Shown here one piece after another: positions 1 through 9,287 of a stretch of DNA of 64,000 nt. Where the stretch lies: contig NZ_CP009459.1 of the NCBI RefSeq assembly GCF_000758325.1, positions 1,178,001-1,242,000 of the forward strand. The letters run 5' to 3'. Made by a program: the position numbers and the translations under genes. This DNA is from Cedecea neteri (GTDB taxonomy: Bacteria; Pseudomonadota; Gammaproteobacteria; Enterobacterales; Enterobacteriaceae). Position 1 is the first letter of the stretch, and each line of letters begins with the position of its first letter. Below the pieces are notes generated by a model. It was not told the DNA's origin, did not search any database, and saw only the letters and a list, made by a program, of their open reading frames with translations.

Positions 1-4
1 CACC

Positions 5-25
5 AGGCGGGTTTTTTTTGCCCGA
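5..25 (+). terminator. 3' part of a terminator of an upstream gene
   Basis: The window opens with a GGCGGG arm followed by a run of eight T and then GCCCG. This looks like the descending arm and U-tract of an intrinsic terminator whose ascending arm lies outside the window. In E. coli the gene before fieF is cpxP, so this could be its end; that identity is inferred from synteny only. Confidence 0.45.
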
Positions 26-75
26 CGCTCAGGCCTGATCCGCTATACTACCGGCATTCACCTGCGGGAGCCCCC

Positions 76-978
76 ATGAATCAACAATATGGGCAGCTGG
101 TTAGCCGGGCTGCAATCGCGGCGACCGTCATGGCGTCGTTGTTACTGTTAATAAAAATTTTCGCCTGGTGGTATACCGGCTCGGTCAGTATCCTGGCGGC
201 GCTGGTGGACTCACTGGTCGATATCGCTGCTTCATTGACGAATCTGCTTGTGGTGCGCTATTCACTCCAGCCCGCAGACGAAGAACATACGTTCGGTCAC
301 GGTAAAGCGGAGTCGCTGGCCGCTCTCGCACAAAGCATGTTCATTTCTGGCTCGGCCCTGTTTCTGTTTTTAACCGGTATTCAGCACCTGGCTGAACCTT
401 CTCCAATGAAAGAGCCTGGGATTGGCGTGGCGGTAACGGTTGTGGCACTGATAAGCACCTTAATTTTGGTGACCTTCCAGCGCTGGGTGGTGCGAAAAAC
501 GCAAAGCCAGGCTGTCCGGGCTGATATGCTTCATTATCAGTCTGATGTTATGATGAATGGCGCAATTCTTATTGCGTTAGGCCTTTCCTGGTATGGTTGG
601 CATCGAGCTGATTCGCTGTTTGCTTTGGGTATTGGCGTGTACATTTTGTATAGCGCGCTGCAAATGGGCTATGAAGCCGTGCAATCGCTGCTTGATCGGG
701 CGTTACCAGACGAGGAACGTCAGGCTATTATTGATATCGTGAATGCGTGGCCCGGTGTCAGAGGGGCCCACGATCTCCGAACGCGGCAGTCAGGGCCGAC
801 CCGCTTTATACAGCTTCATATTGAGATGGAAGATAATTTACCGCTGGTTCAGGCACATGTTGTGGCTGAACAGGTGGAGCAGGCGATTCTGCATCGTTTT
901 CCAGGATCGGATGTGATTATCCACCAGGATCCTTGCTCTGTTGTTCCGACGGGACGGCAGGGGCATTTCGAGCTTTAG
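76..978 (+). CDS. fieF: Cation-efflux pump FieF (YiiP)
   Basis: Zinc/iron:proton antiporter of the cation diffusion facilitator family, inner membrane. 300 residues, the usual length. The metal sites of YiiP are all visible at their known numbers: D45 and D49 in the second helix plus H153 and D157 (transport site A), and D68, H71 and H75 in the HTFGHGKAE loop (interface site B). About six membrane helices are followed by a cytoplasmic C-terminal domain rich in His/Asp (from about residue 210). The ATG is preceded by GGGAG. A TATACT at 44-49 may be its -10 box. Same place as in E. coli, immediately before pfkA. Confidence 0.97.
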   Translation: MNQQYGQLVSRAAIAATVMASLLLLIKIFAWWYTGSVSILAALVDSLVDIAASLTNLLVVRYSLQPADEEHTFGHGKAESLAALAQSMFISGSALFLFLTGIQHLAEPSPMKEPGIGVAVTVVALISTLILVTFQRWVVRKTQSQAVRADMLHYQSDVMMNGAILIALGLSWYGWHRADSLFALGIGVYILYSALQMGYEAVQSLLDRALPDEERQAIIDIVNAWPGVRGAHDLRTRQSGPTRFIQLHIEMEDNLPLVQAHVVAEQVEQAILHRFPGSDVIIHQDPCSVVPTGRQGHFEL

Positions 979-1160
979 TTTTACGTTGGAAAGTTGGCGC
1001 TGACTGGCAGTTTTTGCATAATGTACCGCCATTTGGCCTGACCTGAATCAATTCAGCTGGGAGCCGTTGTTATACTATTTGGGCAGCGTCGAAGCTTCGG
1101 ATTGCCCGCAGCGTTTTCCGGCAACAGGATTAATTTTGCTTTCAAAGTTCAGAGGTAGTC

Positions 1161-2123
1161 ATGATCAAAAAAATTGGTGTGTTGACGAGTGGCGGTGATG
1201 CGCCGGGCATGAACGCGGCTATCCGCGGTGTGGTGCGTGCAGCGCTGTCAGAAGGTCTGGAAGTCATGGGTGTCTATGATGGCTATCTGGGTCTGTACGA
1301 AGATCGCATGGTGCAGCTGGACCGCTACAGCGTGTCCGATATGATCAACCGTGGCGGTACATTCCTTGGCTCCGCTCGCTTCCCTGAGTTCCGCGATGAA
1401 AACATTCGCGCTGTGGCTATCGAAAACCTGAAAAAACGCGGCATTGATGCGCTGGTGGTGATCGGCGGCGACGGTTCTTACATGGGGGCAATGCGCCTGA
1501 CCGAAATGGGCTTCCCTTGCATCGGCCTGCCAGGCACCATCGATAATGATATTAAAGGCACCGACTACACCATCGGTTACTTCACTGCGCTGGAAACCGT
1601 GGTTGAAGCGATTGACCGCCTGCGTGATACCTCCTCTTCACACCAGCGTATCTCCATCGTTGAAGTGATGGGGCGTTACTGCGGCGATCTGACCCTGGCT
1701 GCGGCTATCGCCGGCGGCTGTGAGTTTGTGGTGTTGCCGGAAGTTGAATTCAGCCGTGAAGATCTGGTGGCAGAAATCAAAGCCGGTATTGCGAAAGGTA
1801 AGAAACACGCCATTGTGGCTATCACCGAACACATTTGCGATGTTGATGAACTGGCTAAATACATCGAAACCGAAACCAAACGCGAAACCCGTGCGACCGT
1901 TCTGGGCCACATTCAGCGCGGTGGTTCTCCGGTAGCGTATGACCGTATCCTTGCATCCCGCATGGGGGCTTACTCCATCGAGCTGCTGCTACAGGGCTTT
2001 GGCGGCCGCTGCGTCGGTATTCAGAACGAAAAACTGGTTCACCATGACATTATCGACGCGATTGAAAACATGAAGCGTCCGTTCAAAGGTGACTGGCTGG
2101 ATTGCGCTAAAAAGCTGTACTAA
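1161..2123 (+). CDS. pfkA: ATP-dependent 6-phosphofructokinase isozyme I
   Basis: Phosphorylates fructose 6-phosphate to fructose 1,6-bisphosphate, the committed step of glycolysis; cytosolic homotetramer activated by ADP and inhibited by PEP. 320 residues as in E. coli. Visible signatures are the ATP-binding [10 protein letters not shown] at residues 11-20, GGDGS near 103-107 and the catalytic TIDND at 125-129, containing the general base D127. The start ATG has GAGG upstream. A TATACT at 1071-1076 is a plausible -10 element. A strong intrinsic terminator follows the stop. Confidence 0.98.
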   Translation: MIKKIGVLTSGGDAPGMNAAIRGVVRAALSEGLEVMGVYDGYLGLYEDRMVQLDRYSVSDMINRGGTFLGSARFPEFRDENIRAVAIENLKKRGIDALVVIGGDGSYMGAMRLTEMGFPCIGLPGTIDNDIKGTDYTIGYFTALETVVEAIDRLRDTSSSHQRISIVEVMGRYCGDLTLAAAIAGGCEFVVLPEVEFSREDLVAEIKAGIAKGKKHAIVAITEHICDVDELAKYIETETKRETRATVLGHIQRGGSPVAYDRILASRMGAYSIELLLQGFGGRCVGIQNEKLVHHDIIDAIENMKRPFKGDWLDCAKKLY

Positions 2124-2141
2124 GCCAGATTGCTGTCATTG

Positions 2142-2166
2142 AAAACCGGGCCTGGCCCGGTTTTTT
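2142..2166 (+). terminator. pfkA intrinsic terminator
   Basis: Ten-base-pair stem AAAACCGGGC / GCCCGGTTTT with a CTG loop, followed by T residues, 18 bases after the pfkA stop codon. Confidence 0.93.
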
Positions 2167-2274
2167 ATTGCCTGTTATATCGCCAAAAGTTATAGCCAAT
2201 CTTTTTTTATTCTTTAATCCTTGAAATAGTTTCTGGCAGGCTGGTCGCATCAAACTTCATAAAGAGAGCGGGCG

Positions 2275-3264
2275 ATGAACAAGTGGGGCGTGGGTTTAAC
2301 ATTACTTTTGGCTTCTGGTGGCGTACTGGCGAAGGATATTCAGTTACTCAACGTGTCTTACGATCCGACTCGTGAACTGTATGAAGAATACAACAAAGCG
2401 TTCAGCGCTCACTGGAAGCAGCAAACTGGTGATACGGTCACCGTGCGCCAGTCACACGGCGGATCCGGGAAGCAGGCAACGTCAGTCATTAATGGCATTG
2501 AAGCCGACGTCGTCACCCTGGCGCTGGCCTATGACGTTGATGCCATCGCCGAGCGCGGGCGCATTGATAAAAACTGGATCAAGCGCCTGCCGGACAACTC
2601 TGCGCCATATACCTCCACCATCGTGTTCCTGGTGCGCAAAGGCAACCCTAAACAAATTCATGACTGGAACGACCTGATCAAACCGGGTGTGTCTGTCATC
2701 ACGCCAAACCCGAAAAGCTCCGGCGGCGCGCGCTGGAACTATTTAGCTGCGTGGGGTTATGCGCTGCACCACAACAATAACGATCAGGCGAAAGCGCAGG
2801 ACTTCGTTAAAGCCTTATTCAAAAACGTAGAGGTACTGGACTCCGGTGCTCGTGGCTCGACCAACACCTTTGTTGAACGCGGCATTGGCGATGTGCTGAT
2901 TGCGTGGGAAAACGAGGCGTTACTGGCTACCAATGAATTGGGCAAAGACAAATTTGAGATTGTGACCCCGAGCGAATCTATTCTCGCAGAACCGACAGTG
3001 TCCGTAGTGGATAAAGTTGTTGAGAAGAAAGGGACTCAGGCCGTGGCGGAAGCCTACCTGAAATATCTCTACTCACCTGAAGGCCAGGAGATTGCGGCGA
3101 AGAACTACTATCGTCCGCGCGATCCGGAAGTCGCGAAGAAATACGAAAAAGTGTTCCCGAAACTGAAGCTTTACACCATCGATGAAGAGTTTGGCGGCTG
3201 GACGAAGGCACAGCAGGATCACTTCTCCAACGGCGGCAGTTTCGACCAAATCAGCAAGCGTTAA
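2275..3264 (+). CDS. sbp: Periplasmic sulfate-binding protein
   Basis: High-affinity sulfate (and thiosulfate) receptor that delivers substrate to the CysTWA ABC transporter encoded elsewhere. 329 residues. Residues 1-19 form a Sec signal peptide (hydrophobic core [12 protein letters not shown], cleavage expected after VLA before KD). The mature protein has the PBP-like fold with the family signatures SHGGSGKQ and [13 protein letters not shown], which supply sulfate-contacting backbone and serine groups. The gene stands alone between two terminators; in E. coli it belongs to the CysB regulon, which I assume but cannot see here. Confidence 0.97.
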   Translation: MNKWGVGLTLLLASGGVLAKDIQLLNVSYDPTRELYEEYNKAFSAHWKQQTGDTVTVRQSHGGSGKQATSVINGIEADVVTLALAYDVDAIAERGRIDKNWIKRLPDNSAPYTSTIVFLVRKGNPKQIHDWNDLIKPGVSVITPNPKSSGGARWNYLAAWGYALHHNNNDQAKAQDFVKALFKNVEVLDSGARGSTNTFVERGIGDVLIAWENEALLATNELGKDKFEIVTPSESILAEPTVSVVDKVVEKKGTQAVAEAYLKYLYSPEGQEIAAKNYYRPRDPEVAKKYEKVFPKLKLYTIDEEFGGWTKAQQDHFSNGGSFDQISKR

Positions 3265-3268
3265 CGTT

Positions 3269-3294
3269 AAATGGCCCCGCGGGGCCATTTTTGT
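3269..3294 (+). terminator. sbp intrinsic terminator
   Basis: Inverted repeat AAATGGCCCC / GGGGCCATTT with a two-base centre followed by TT, directly after the sbp stop. Near-symmetrical, so it may work in both directions. Confidence 0.9.
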
Positions 3295-3364
3295 TTCCAC
3301 GGTCTGACATTTACTCGCAGAATATCTTCCCGTAGAGTGCTGAAAAACTCTACAGGAGACAGGT

Positions 3365-4669
3365 ATGTCGCTCTGGTTGTCAGATCCACTGATCCTGCCC
3401 GGCATTATTATTCTCATCACCATTATTCTTTGGGCCACTTCTGTGCTGCCGGAATACCTGACTGCACTGTTATTTTTCGCCGCGGCGATGGTGGCAAAGA
3501 TAGCCCCGGCCGAAGTGGTTTTTAGTGGTTTTGCTTCGTCGGCCTTCTGGCTGGTATTCAGCGGTTTTGTATTAGGCATAGCGATTCGCAAAACGGGTCT
3601 GGCCGATCGAGTTGCGCGGGCGCTGTCCGCCCGGCTGACGGACTCCTGGCTCCATATGGTCGGCAGCGTCGTGCTACTAAGCTATGCGCTGGCATTTGTT
3701 ATGCCTTCAAATATGGGGCGCATTGCCTTACTGATGCCGATTGTTGCGGCAATGGCGAAAAGAGCGTCCATCGGTGACGGTACCCGCGCCTGGTACGGTC
3801 TGGCGCTGGCCGTGGGGTTTGGTACTTTCCAGCTATCGGCGACGATCTTACCCGCAAATGTGCCGAATCTGGTGATGAGCGGGGCGGCGGAAGGATCTTA
3901 TGGCCTGCATCTTAACTATCTGCCTTATTTGCTGCTGCACACCCCGGTGCTCGGTATTCTGAAAGGCGTCGTGCTGATAGGCCTGATTGCCTGGCTATTT
4001 CCCGGCAAGCCGTTGCCACCAACGCAAATTGAGCACCCAGGGCCGATGAGTGGCGAAGAGAAGCGGCTGGCGTGGCTGCTGGCCGTGGTGCTCGGGCTAT
4101 GGGTGACGGAAAGCTGGCACGGCATTGGTCCTGCATGGATAGGGCTGATGGCCGCCTGCGTGACGCTCTTGCCGCGTATTGGGTTTATCAGCGGTGAGGA
4201 GTTTGCCAGCGGCGTGAATGTGCGTACTTGCTTCTATGTGGCGGGTATTTTGGCACTAGCCACGACCGTGACGCATATCGGTCTTGGGGCTCTTGTGGGC
4301 GAGAAGCTAATGGCGATTATGCCGCTGGATGCCAGCAGGCCGTTCACCAGCTTTGCCGCGCTAACCGGTATCACCAGCCTGCTCAACTTTATCGTCACTG
4401 CGAACGGCGTTCCCGCGCTCTATACCACCTTTGCCGAAAGCTTCTCGCAGGCGACCGGCTTCCCGCTTTTGTCGGTGATTATGATTCAGGTGCTGGGTTA
4501 CTCAACGCCGCTTCTGCCGTATATGGCATCGCCGATTGTGGTGGCTATGGGGCTGGGGAAAGTGCCGGCAAGGGAAGGAATGAAGCTTTGCCTGGCGCTG
4601 GCCGTGGTGACGTTTTTGATTTTGCTGCCGCTGGACTATGGCTGGTTCCAGCTGCTGCACAAACTCTAA
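3365..4669 (+). CDS. SLC13/DASS-type anion permease
   Basis: Integral membrane carrier of 434 residues with about eleven hydrophobic segments and no signal peptide. The general plan (helices, a hydrophilic loop near residues 220-235 with PGKPLPPTQIEHPGP, then a second repeat) is that of the ArsB/NhaD/SLC13 ion-transporter superfamily, whose members move sulfate, dicarboxylates or arsenite with Na+ or H+. Polar breaks such as PANVPNLVMSG and TANGVPALYTT are where the substrate hairpins of such carriers lie. AGGAGA stands at the right distance before the ATG. It follows sbp, so sulfate or another oxyanion is a thinkable substrate, but nothing in the sequence fixes it. K-12 has cdh here instead. 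Confidence 0.8.
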   Translation: MSLWLSDPLILPGIIILITIILWATSVLPEYLTALLFFAAAMVAKIAPAEVVFSGFASSAFWLVFSGFVLGIAIRKTGLADRVARALSARLTDSWLHMVGSVVLLSYALAFVMPSNMGRIALLMPIVAAMAKRASIGDGTRAWYGLALAVGFGTFQLSATILPANVPNLVMSGAAEGSYGLHLNYLPYLLLHTPVLGILKGVVLIGLIAWLFPGKPLPPTQIEHPGPMSGEEKRLAWLLAVVLGLWVTESWHGIGPAWIGLMAACVTLLPRIGFISGEEFASGVNVRTCFYVAGILALATTVTHIGLGALVGEKLMAIMPLDASRPFTSFAALTGITSLLNFIVTANGVPALYTTFAESFSQATGFPLLSVIMIQVLGYSTPLLPYMASPIVVAMGLGKVPAREGMKLCLALAVVTFLILLPLDYGWFQLLHKL

Positions 4670-4842
4670 AAATAACTTTGTAGCGATCCGCTAAAGCAAT
4701 TTAGTCAGGCTAAGGAGATGATCGGAAAAATTCTTTGATTAGTGACGCGGTAGGCTTTTTTATCAGGATTAAGTCTGTAAATACTGCTCAGGTAGATCCT
4801 ATTTTCAGTGCCGCAGCATTGAATTCTTCAAGGAATGATGAA

Positions 4843-6315
4843 ATGGATAATCTAACCCCTGTTCGTATCAGGCCTCTGTTATTAGCCGTCTCGTTAGCAT
4901 TAATTATTTGGTTTGCTATTCCTGTTCCTGACGGTGTTTCCTCTAACGCCTGGCAGCTGTTGGCACTGTTTATCGGCACCATTGCTGCCATTATTGGCAA
5001 AGCGATGCCGATAGGCGCTATTTCAGTGGTGGCGATTATGCTCGTTGCCATTACCGGTGTTACTCAGCCGAATAAACCCGCTGCAGCGTTAAATGATGCA
5101 CTAAGTGGTTTTTCTAATTCACTTATATGGTTGATTGGACTCTCAATCATGCTGTCACAAAGCCTGCTAAAAACCGGGCTGGGTGCACGGATTGGTTATA
5201 GATTTATCTCTCTGTTCGGCAAACGAACGCTGGGTATTGCCTGGGCGTTGGCACTGGCTGAAACTGTTATTGCGCCAGTAACGCCGAGTAATACGGCGCG
5301 CGGCGGCGGTATTATACACCCGATAATGCGGGCTATTGCCGATAGCCTGGGGTCAAAGCCTTGTGATGTGGCCAATGGTAGCACCGGTCGCTATCTGGCT
5401 TTAGTGAACTACAATACGAATCCGATCACATCGGCGATGTTTATCACAGCCACTGCCCCTAATCCACTGGTTGTAAACCTGTTGACTCAGGGGTCTGACG
5501 GCGTAGTGAATATGACGTGGGGAATGTGGGCAATAGCAGCTCTGTTACCTGCGTTGGTTTCTCTTTTTATTATGCCACTGGTTATTTGGTGGCTCTATCC
5601 GCCTTCAATTCGTCAGACCCCGGATGCACCAAAGTTTGCTCGCCAGAAGTTAGATCAGTTAGGGCCGTTATCGCGGGCTGAAAAAATTACGCTTGGCGTA
5701 TTTATATTATTGCTGTGCCTGTGGGCAGATGTCCTGGCGCTGATGCTGGGTGAAAACTGGCAGTTGAATCCCACAACGGCAGCGCTGGTTGGCCTTTCTA
5801 TTTTACTGCTGAGCGGCGTATTGAGTTGGGAGGATATTCTAAAGTGCCGTGGTGCCTGGGACACAATTGTTTGGTTTGCCGCATTAGTCATGATGGCCAG
5901 CTTTCTGAGTAAACTTGGGCTGGTCAGCTGGCTGGCAGTAAGTGTGCAAGGGTCTATCGAGCATCTTGGACTTCACTGGTCAACGGCAACGCTTTTACTG
6001 ATATTGATCTACGTTTATTCGCACTACTTTTTCGCCAGTACTACCGCTCATATCACCGCTATGTTTGCGGCATTCTTTGCCGCTGGTCTTGCGCTCGGGG
6101 CACCTCCAGCATTGCTGGGTCTGATGCTGGGGTTCGCTTCGTCGCTTATGATGTCACTCACTCACTATGGGACGGGGACTGCGCCGATTATCTTTGGCTC
6201 TGGCTACGTAACCTTAGCCGATTGGTGGAAAACGGGATTAGTGATTAGCGCTGTGAATTTATTGATCTGGGGCATAGTGGGGGGATGGTGGTGGCGGATA
6301 TTAGGATATTGGTAA
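4843..6315 (+). CDS. DASS-family anion:cation symporter or exchanger (CitT/TtdT/YbhI-like)
   Basis: Inner-membrane carrier of 490 residues. The frame is open 36 codons further upstream, but ATG at 4843 has AAGGA nearby and gives the length of CitT and TtdT (487). The motif SNTARGGG near residue 147 and the later ASTTAHITAMF segment are the two conserved hairpin regions of divalent anion:Na+ symporters; family members carry citrate, tartrate, succinate or 2-oxoglutarate. The gene reads as more A/T-rich than its neighbours, with many TTA/ATT codons, which could indicate separate acquisition. Substrate unknown. It follows the other carrier by 173 bases, in the same direction. Confidence 0.82.
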   Translation: MDNLTPVRIRPLLLAVSLALIIWFAIPVPDGVSSNAWQLLALFIGTIAAIIGKAMPIGAISVVAIMLVAITGVTQPNKPAAALNDALSGFSNSLIWLIGLSIMLSQSLLKTGLGARIGYRFISLFGKRTLGIAWALALAETVIAPVTPSNTARGGGIIHPIMRAIADSLGSKPCDVANGSTGRYLALVNYNTNPITSAMFITATAPNPLVVNLLTQGSDGVVNMTWGMWAIAALLPALVSLFIMPLVIWWLYPPSIRQTPDAPKFARQKLDQLGPLSRAEKITLGVFILLLCLWADVLALMLGENWQLNPTTAALVGLSILLLSGVLSWEDILKCRGAWDTIVWFAALVMMASFLSKLGLVSWLAVSVQGSIEHLGLHWSTATLLLILIYVYSHYFFASTTAHITAMFAAFFAAGLALGAPPALLGLMLGFASSLMMSLTHYGTGTAPIIFGSGYVTLADWWKTGLVISAVNLLIWGIVGGWWWRILGYW

Positions 6316-6397
6316 ACGTACGCTGATTTTATTGAACAGGCAGGTACGGCATCGGGTAGTTTCAGGCATGCAATTTTGCTAGATGCCTGGGTGAAAA

Positions 6398-6422
6398 TGG
6401 CCCCCGTAAAGAGCGGGGGCCA
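6398..6422 (-). terminator. tpiA intrinsic terminator
   Basis: On the minus strand TGGCCCCCG, a seven-base loop, CGGGGGCCA and then TTTT. It lies just beyond the tpiA stop and also between tpiA and the convergent carrier gene, so it may serve both. Confidence 0.9.
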
Positions 6423-6427
6423 AAGTG

Positions 6428-7195
6428 TTACGCTTTTTTCGCTTCAGCCGCTGCTTTAACGATAACCGCAAAAGCGTCAGCTTTCAGGGATGCACCGCCA
6501 ACCAGCGCGCCGTCGATGTCCGGCTGAGCAAACAGCTCTGCTGCATTTTTATCGTTAACGGAACCGCCGTACTGGATGATCACTTGCTCAGCCACTTTCG
6601 CGTCAGCTTTAGCAATGTGGTCACGGATAAATTTGTGAACTGCCTGAGCCTGAGCTGGGGTTGCAGATTTACCGGTACCGATAGCCCAGATTGGTTCGTA
6701 AGCGATTACCGCACCTTCGAATGCTGCTGCGCCCTGAGTTTTCAGCACGGCGTCGATCTGACGTGCACAAACTTCTTCGGTTTTACCCGCTTCGTTTTCA
6801 GCTTCGCTTTCACCGATGCACAGAACTGGTACCAGGCCTGCTGCTTTCAGCACGGCGAATTTCTTCGCGATGAACTCGTCAGACTCAGCGTGATAGGTAC
6901 GACGCTCAGAGTGGCCGATGATGATGTATTTAGCACCGATATCTTTCAGCATGTCTGCAGAAACTTCACCGGTAAACGCGCCGGACAGGTTAACGTCTAC
7001 GTTCTGCGCGCCAAGAATGATGTGGCTACCGGAAGCAGCGTGTTTCGCCAGGTCCAGGTACATGGTTGGTGGGGCGATAGCCACGCCGCAGCCTTCCACG
7101 CCAGACAGCTCTTTACGCAGGTTAGCTACAAGCTCGTTAACCATGTGTTTGCTGCCATTCAGTTTCCAGTTACCCATCACTAAAGGATGTCGCAT
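6428..7195 (-). CDS. tpiA: Triosephosphate isomerase
   Basis: Interconverts dihydroxyacetone phosphate and glyceraldehyde 3-phosphate; soluble TIM-barrel dimer. 255 residues from the ATG at 7195, which has GGAG eight bases upstream and gives the family N-terminus [14 protein letters not shown]. Catalytic elements are visible: N11/K13 in GNWKLNG, the histidine in IIGHSERR (about 95), the glutamate in [11 protein letters not shown] (about 167) and the phosphate loop YGGSV. It sits near pfkA and glpFKX, so lower glycolysis and glycerol use are neighbours here as in E. coli. Confidence 0.98.
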   Translation of the reverse strand: MRHPLVMGNWKLNGSKHMVNELVANLRKELSGVEGCGVAIAPPTMYLDLAKHAASGSHIILGAQNVDVNLSGAFTGEVSADMLKDIGAKYIIIGHSERRTYHAESDEFIAKKFAVLKAAGLVPVLCIGESEAENEAGKTEEVCARQIDAVLKTQGAAAFEGAVIAYEPIWAIGTGKSATPAQAQAVHKFIRDHIAKADAKVAEQVIIQYGGSVNDKNAAELFAQPDIDGALVGGASLKADAFAVIVKAAAEAKKA

Positions 7196-7303
7196 TTTAA
7201 TTCTCCACGCGGTAAGCAATAAAAAGAATCACTGCCCGTCGGGCAGCTTGGTCTGTGAAACAGTATAGAGAGTCGGCGGGCGAAAGGCTTTGCTTTTTGT
7301 CAT

Positions 7304-7903
7304 TTATTCGCCGCTGTTTAGCGTCTCAGATAGCGTTAGCTTAATCGGTTCAACGGCGAAAGTTAGCCCTTTTTCGCCGTTATCTGCCACGACATAGCGA
7401 ATGGCACCGTCGTTCTGCGCGAAATAGCGTTTATTTTTGCCGTCGCTGAGTAGTTTGGTCAGTTTCTGCTGGCTTTGCGCCTTTGAAAGCGTTGGCGTGA
7501 AGCTGCGGATAATCGCTGCCATGTACTCCAGCGCTTTGCCACGGGCAGCTTTTTGCTCCGGCCCCTGAATGGGGAGCCAGGTTATCTGCATCGACTTAAT
7601 TTTTAGGGTGCCGAGTTCCAGGGCCGCAGAAGCATAAAGGTTTTCGTTGATCTTGGTGGCGGCGCGGGTCAGATTGGCTTTGTCGCGGCTCTTCTCCACG
7701 GCGCGAAATTCGTTCAGCGGCAGCGATGGATTATCAATATCAAATTTGCCACGGAACTGGGTAATGGTCAGATCGAAAGTGGGTGCGCCGGGCAGCAGAT
7801 AAGGCGCTGCCGGAAGCTGAGAAACTGCGTCTGACGCAGGATCTGCCCGGCTCACCGCCAAAGGCAGCGCCAGCAGCACGAGGGCAGGCAGCAGGTATTT
7901 CAT
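7304..7903 (-). CDS. yiiQ: DUF1454 family protein YiiQ, exported
   Basis: 199 residues, function unknown. Strong similarity to what I recall of E. coli YiiQ (for example PYLLPGAPTFDLTITQ, PSLPLNEFRA, YVVADNGEKGLTFAVEPI). The N-terminus (KYLLPALVLLALPLAVSRAD) is a signal peptide, so the protein is probably periplasmic. Start choice is uncertain: ATG at 7903 is ten bases from AGGAG, while an in-frame GTG at 7909 is only four bases away; I prefer the ATG. It sits between tpiA and yiiR, divergent from yiiR. Confidence 0.88.
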   Translation of the reverse strand: MKYLLPALVLLALPLAVSRADPASDAVSQLPAAPYLLPGAPTFDLTITQFRGKFDIDNPSLPLNEFRAVEKSRDKANLTRAATKINENLYASAALELGTLKIKSMQITWLPIQGPEQKAARGKALEYMAAIIRSFTPTLSKAQSQQKLTKLLSDGKNKRYFAQNDGAIRYVVADNGEKGLTFAVEPIKLTLSETLNSGE

Positions 7904-8020
7904 CGACACACTTCTCCTGATGGGTTCATCATCCCGATTAAATCGGCAATCCGTTGGCTTGTCAAAACGGGCGGTGACCAGGGTACACTACGCCGCGATA
8001 AAATAATAAGGACCTTACCC

Positions 8021-8440
8021 ATGACCATACAGCAATGGTTGTTCTCTTTTAAAGGGCGTATTGGACGCCGCGATTTTTGGATTTGGATCGGCGCGTGGAT
8101 AGTCGGGCTGATTATTCTGTTTACCCTGGCCGGAGCCGAAATCATGCCGTATTCCACGGCGGGCTTCTTCCTCACCGGTTCGCTGATTCCGACTGCGGCG
8201 GTGATCGTGAAGCGCCTGCACGACAGGGATAAAAAAGGCTGGTGGGCGCTGCTGTTTATCCCTGCCTGGCTGTTGGTGGCGGGTAACTGGGAAACCTTTG
8301 GCACCCTGTGGCAGTGGGGATTAGGGCGTTTTATCCCGACGCTGATTTTCGTCATGGTGCTGATGGACCTGGGCGCTTTTGTGGGCACCCAGGGCGAAAA
8401 CCGTTTCGGGAAAGAGACCAGCGAAGTTAAATTCCGCTGA
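8021..8440 (+). CDS. yiiR: DUF805 family membrane protein YiiR
   Basis: 139-residue inner-membrane protein of unknown function. The N-terminal FSFKGRIGRRDFWI is the DUF805 hallmark, followed by hydrophobic segments at roughly 26-44, 52-68 and 80-130, and a polar turn VKRLHDRDKKGWW after the second segment. Starts with ATG behind AAGGACC. Its stop is one base from the convergent fpr stop. K-12 has yiiS and uspD between yiiR and fpr; both are absent. Confidence 0.88.
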   Translation: MTIQQWLFSFKGRIGRRDFWIWIGAWIVGLIILFTLAGAEIMPYSTAGFFLTGSLIPTAAVIVKRLHDRDKKGWWALLFIPAWLLVAGNWETFGTLWQWGLGRFIPTLIFVMVLMDLGAFVGTQGENRFGKETSEVKFR

Positions 8441-8441
8441 T

Positions 8442-9188
8442 TTACCAGTAATGCTCGGCGGTCATGTGGCCAGGCCTGCGGCGCAGGTGTTTGGCCATTT
8501 GCCGGGTATCTTTCAGAAGCTGTTGCGTGTCACGCACCATTTGTGGGTTACCGCACAGCATCACATGGCTGGTTTCAATATCCATCGGTAAACCAACGGT
8601 CGCCTCAAGCTCACCGCTTTCGATCAGCGCCGGAACACGCCCGGTAAGCGAACCTGCGACCGTTTCGCGGCTGACCACGGTTTGAATGCGCAGTTTGCCC
8701 TGGTAGCGTTCTTGTAACTCAAGCATCAGCGGCAGATAGCTTAAATCGCTGGCATAGCGGACCGCATGGAGCAGCACGATATTCTCAAAACGCTCAAGGT
8801 CTTTGCCTTCCTGCAGGATAGAAAGATAAGGCCCCAGCGCGGTGCCGGTTGCCAGCATCCAGAGCGTTTTACACTCAGGGATTTCCTCAAGCACGAAGAA
8901 CCCGGCGGCTTCGCTGACCAGCTGCACTTCATCGCCAGGCTGGAGCGCATGCAGACGAGGGCTGAGTTTCCCTTCGGGAACGGTAACCAGATAGAATTCG
9001 AGATCGGGATTACTGGGGGCATTCACGTAGGAGTAGGCGCGCTGTACGCGTTCGCCGTCAATTTCCAGCCCAAGCTTGGTAAATTGCCCGGCGGTAAACG
9101 CATGCACCGGCGCATGAACCGTCAGGCTGAAGAGAGAATCCGTCCAGTTTTGAACTCTGGTAACTTTGCCTGTAACCCACTCCGCCAT
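8442..9188 (-). CDS. fpr: Ferredoxin/flavodoxin-NADP+ reductase
   Basis: FAD enzyme passing electrons from NADPH to flavodoxin or ferredoxin, which feed biotin synthase, methionine synthase reactivation and anaerobic radical enzymes; in E. coli a SoxRS target. 248 residues from the ATG at 9188. The FAD-binding RAYSYVNAP (about residue 50), the pyrophosphate-binding GKLSPRL, the NADPH motif GTALGPYLSIL and the aromatic C-terminal HYW, which stacks on the flavin, are all present. Transcribed toward yiiR; glpX lies upstream in the same direction, with 99 bases between. Confidence 0.97.
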   Translation of the reverse strand: MAEWVTGKVTRVQNWTDSLFSLTVHAPVHAFTAGQFTKLGLEIDGERVQRAYSYVNAPSNPDLEFYLVTVPEGKLSPRLHALQPGDEVQLVSEAAGFFVLEEIPECKTLWMLATGTALGPYLSILQEGKDLERFENIVLLHAVRYASDLSYLPLMLELQERYQGKLRIQTVVSRETVAGSLTGRVPALIESGELEATVGLPMDIETSHVMLCGNPQMVRDTQQLLKDTRQMAKHLRRRPGHMTAEHYW

Positions 9189-9287
9189 GTTGTACTCCCG
9201 TTGTTGCTTTTTACCTATCTTCACCAGAATGTGGCAGCATTTCCAGCCCAAACGAGCCGGAAAGCTCGAACCAACAAACGAGAAACG

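Noticed and set aside
4735-4842. Upstream extension of the second anion carrier
   Set aside because: The frame is open but has no ribosome-binding site at its first start, no hydrophobic character and exceeds the family length; ATG 4843 is better.
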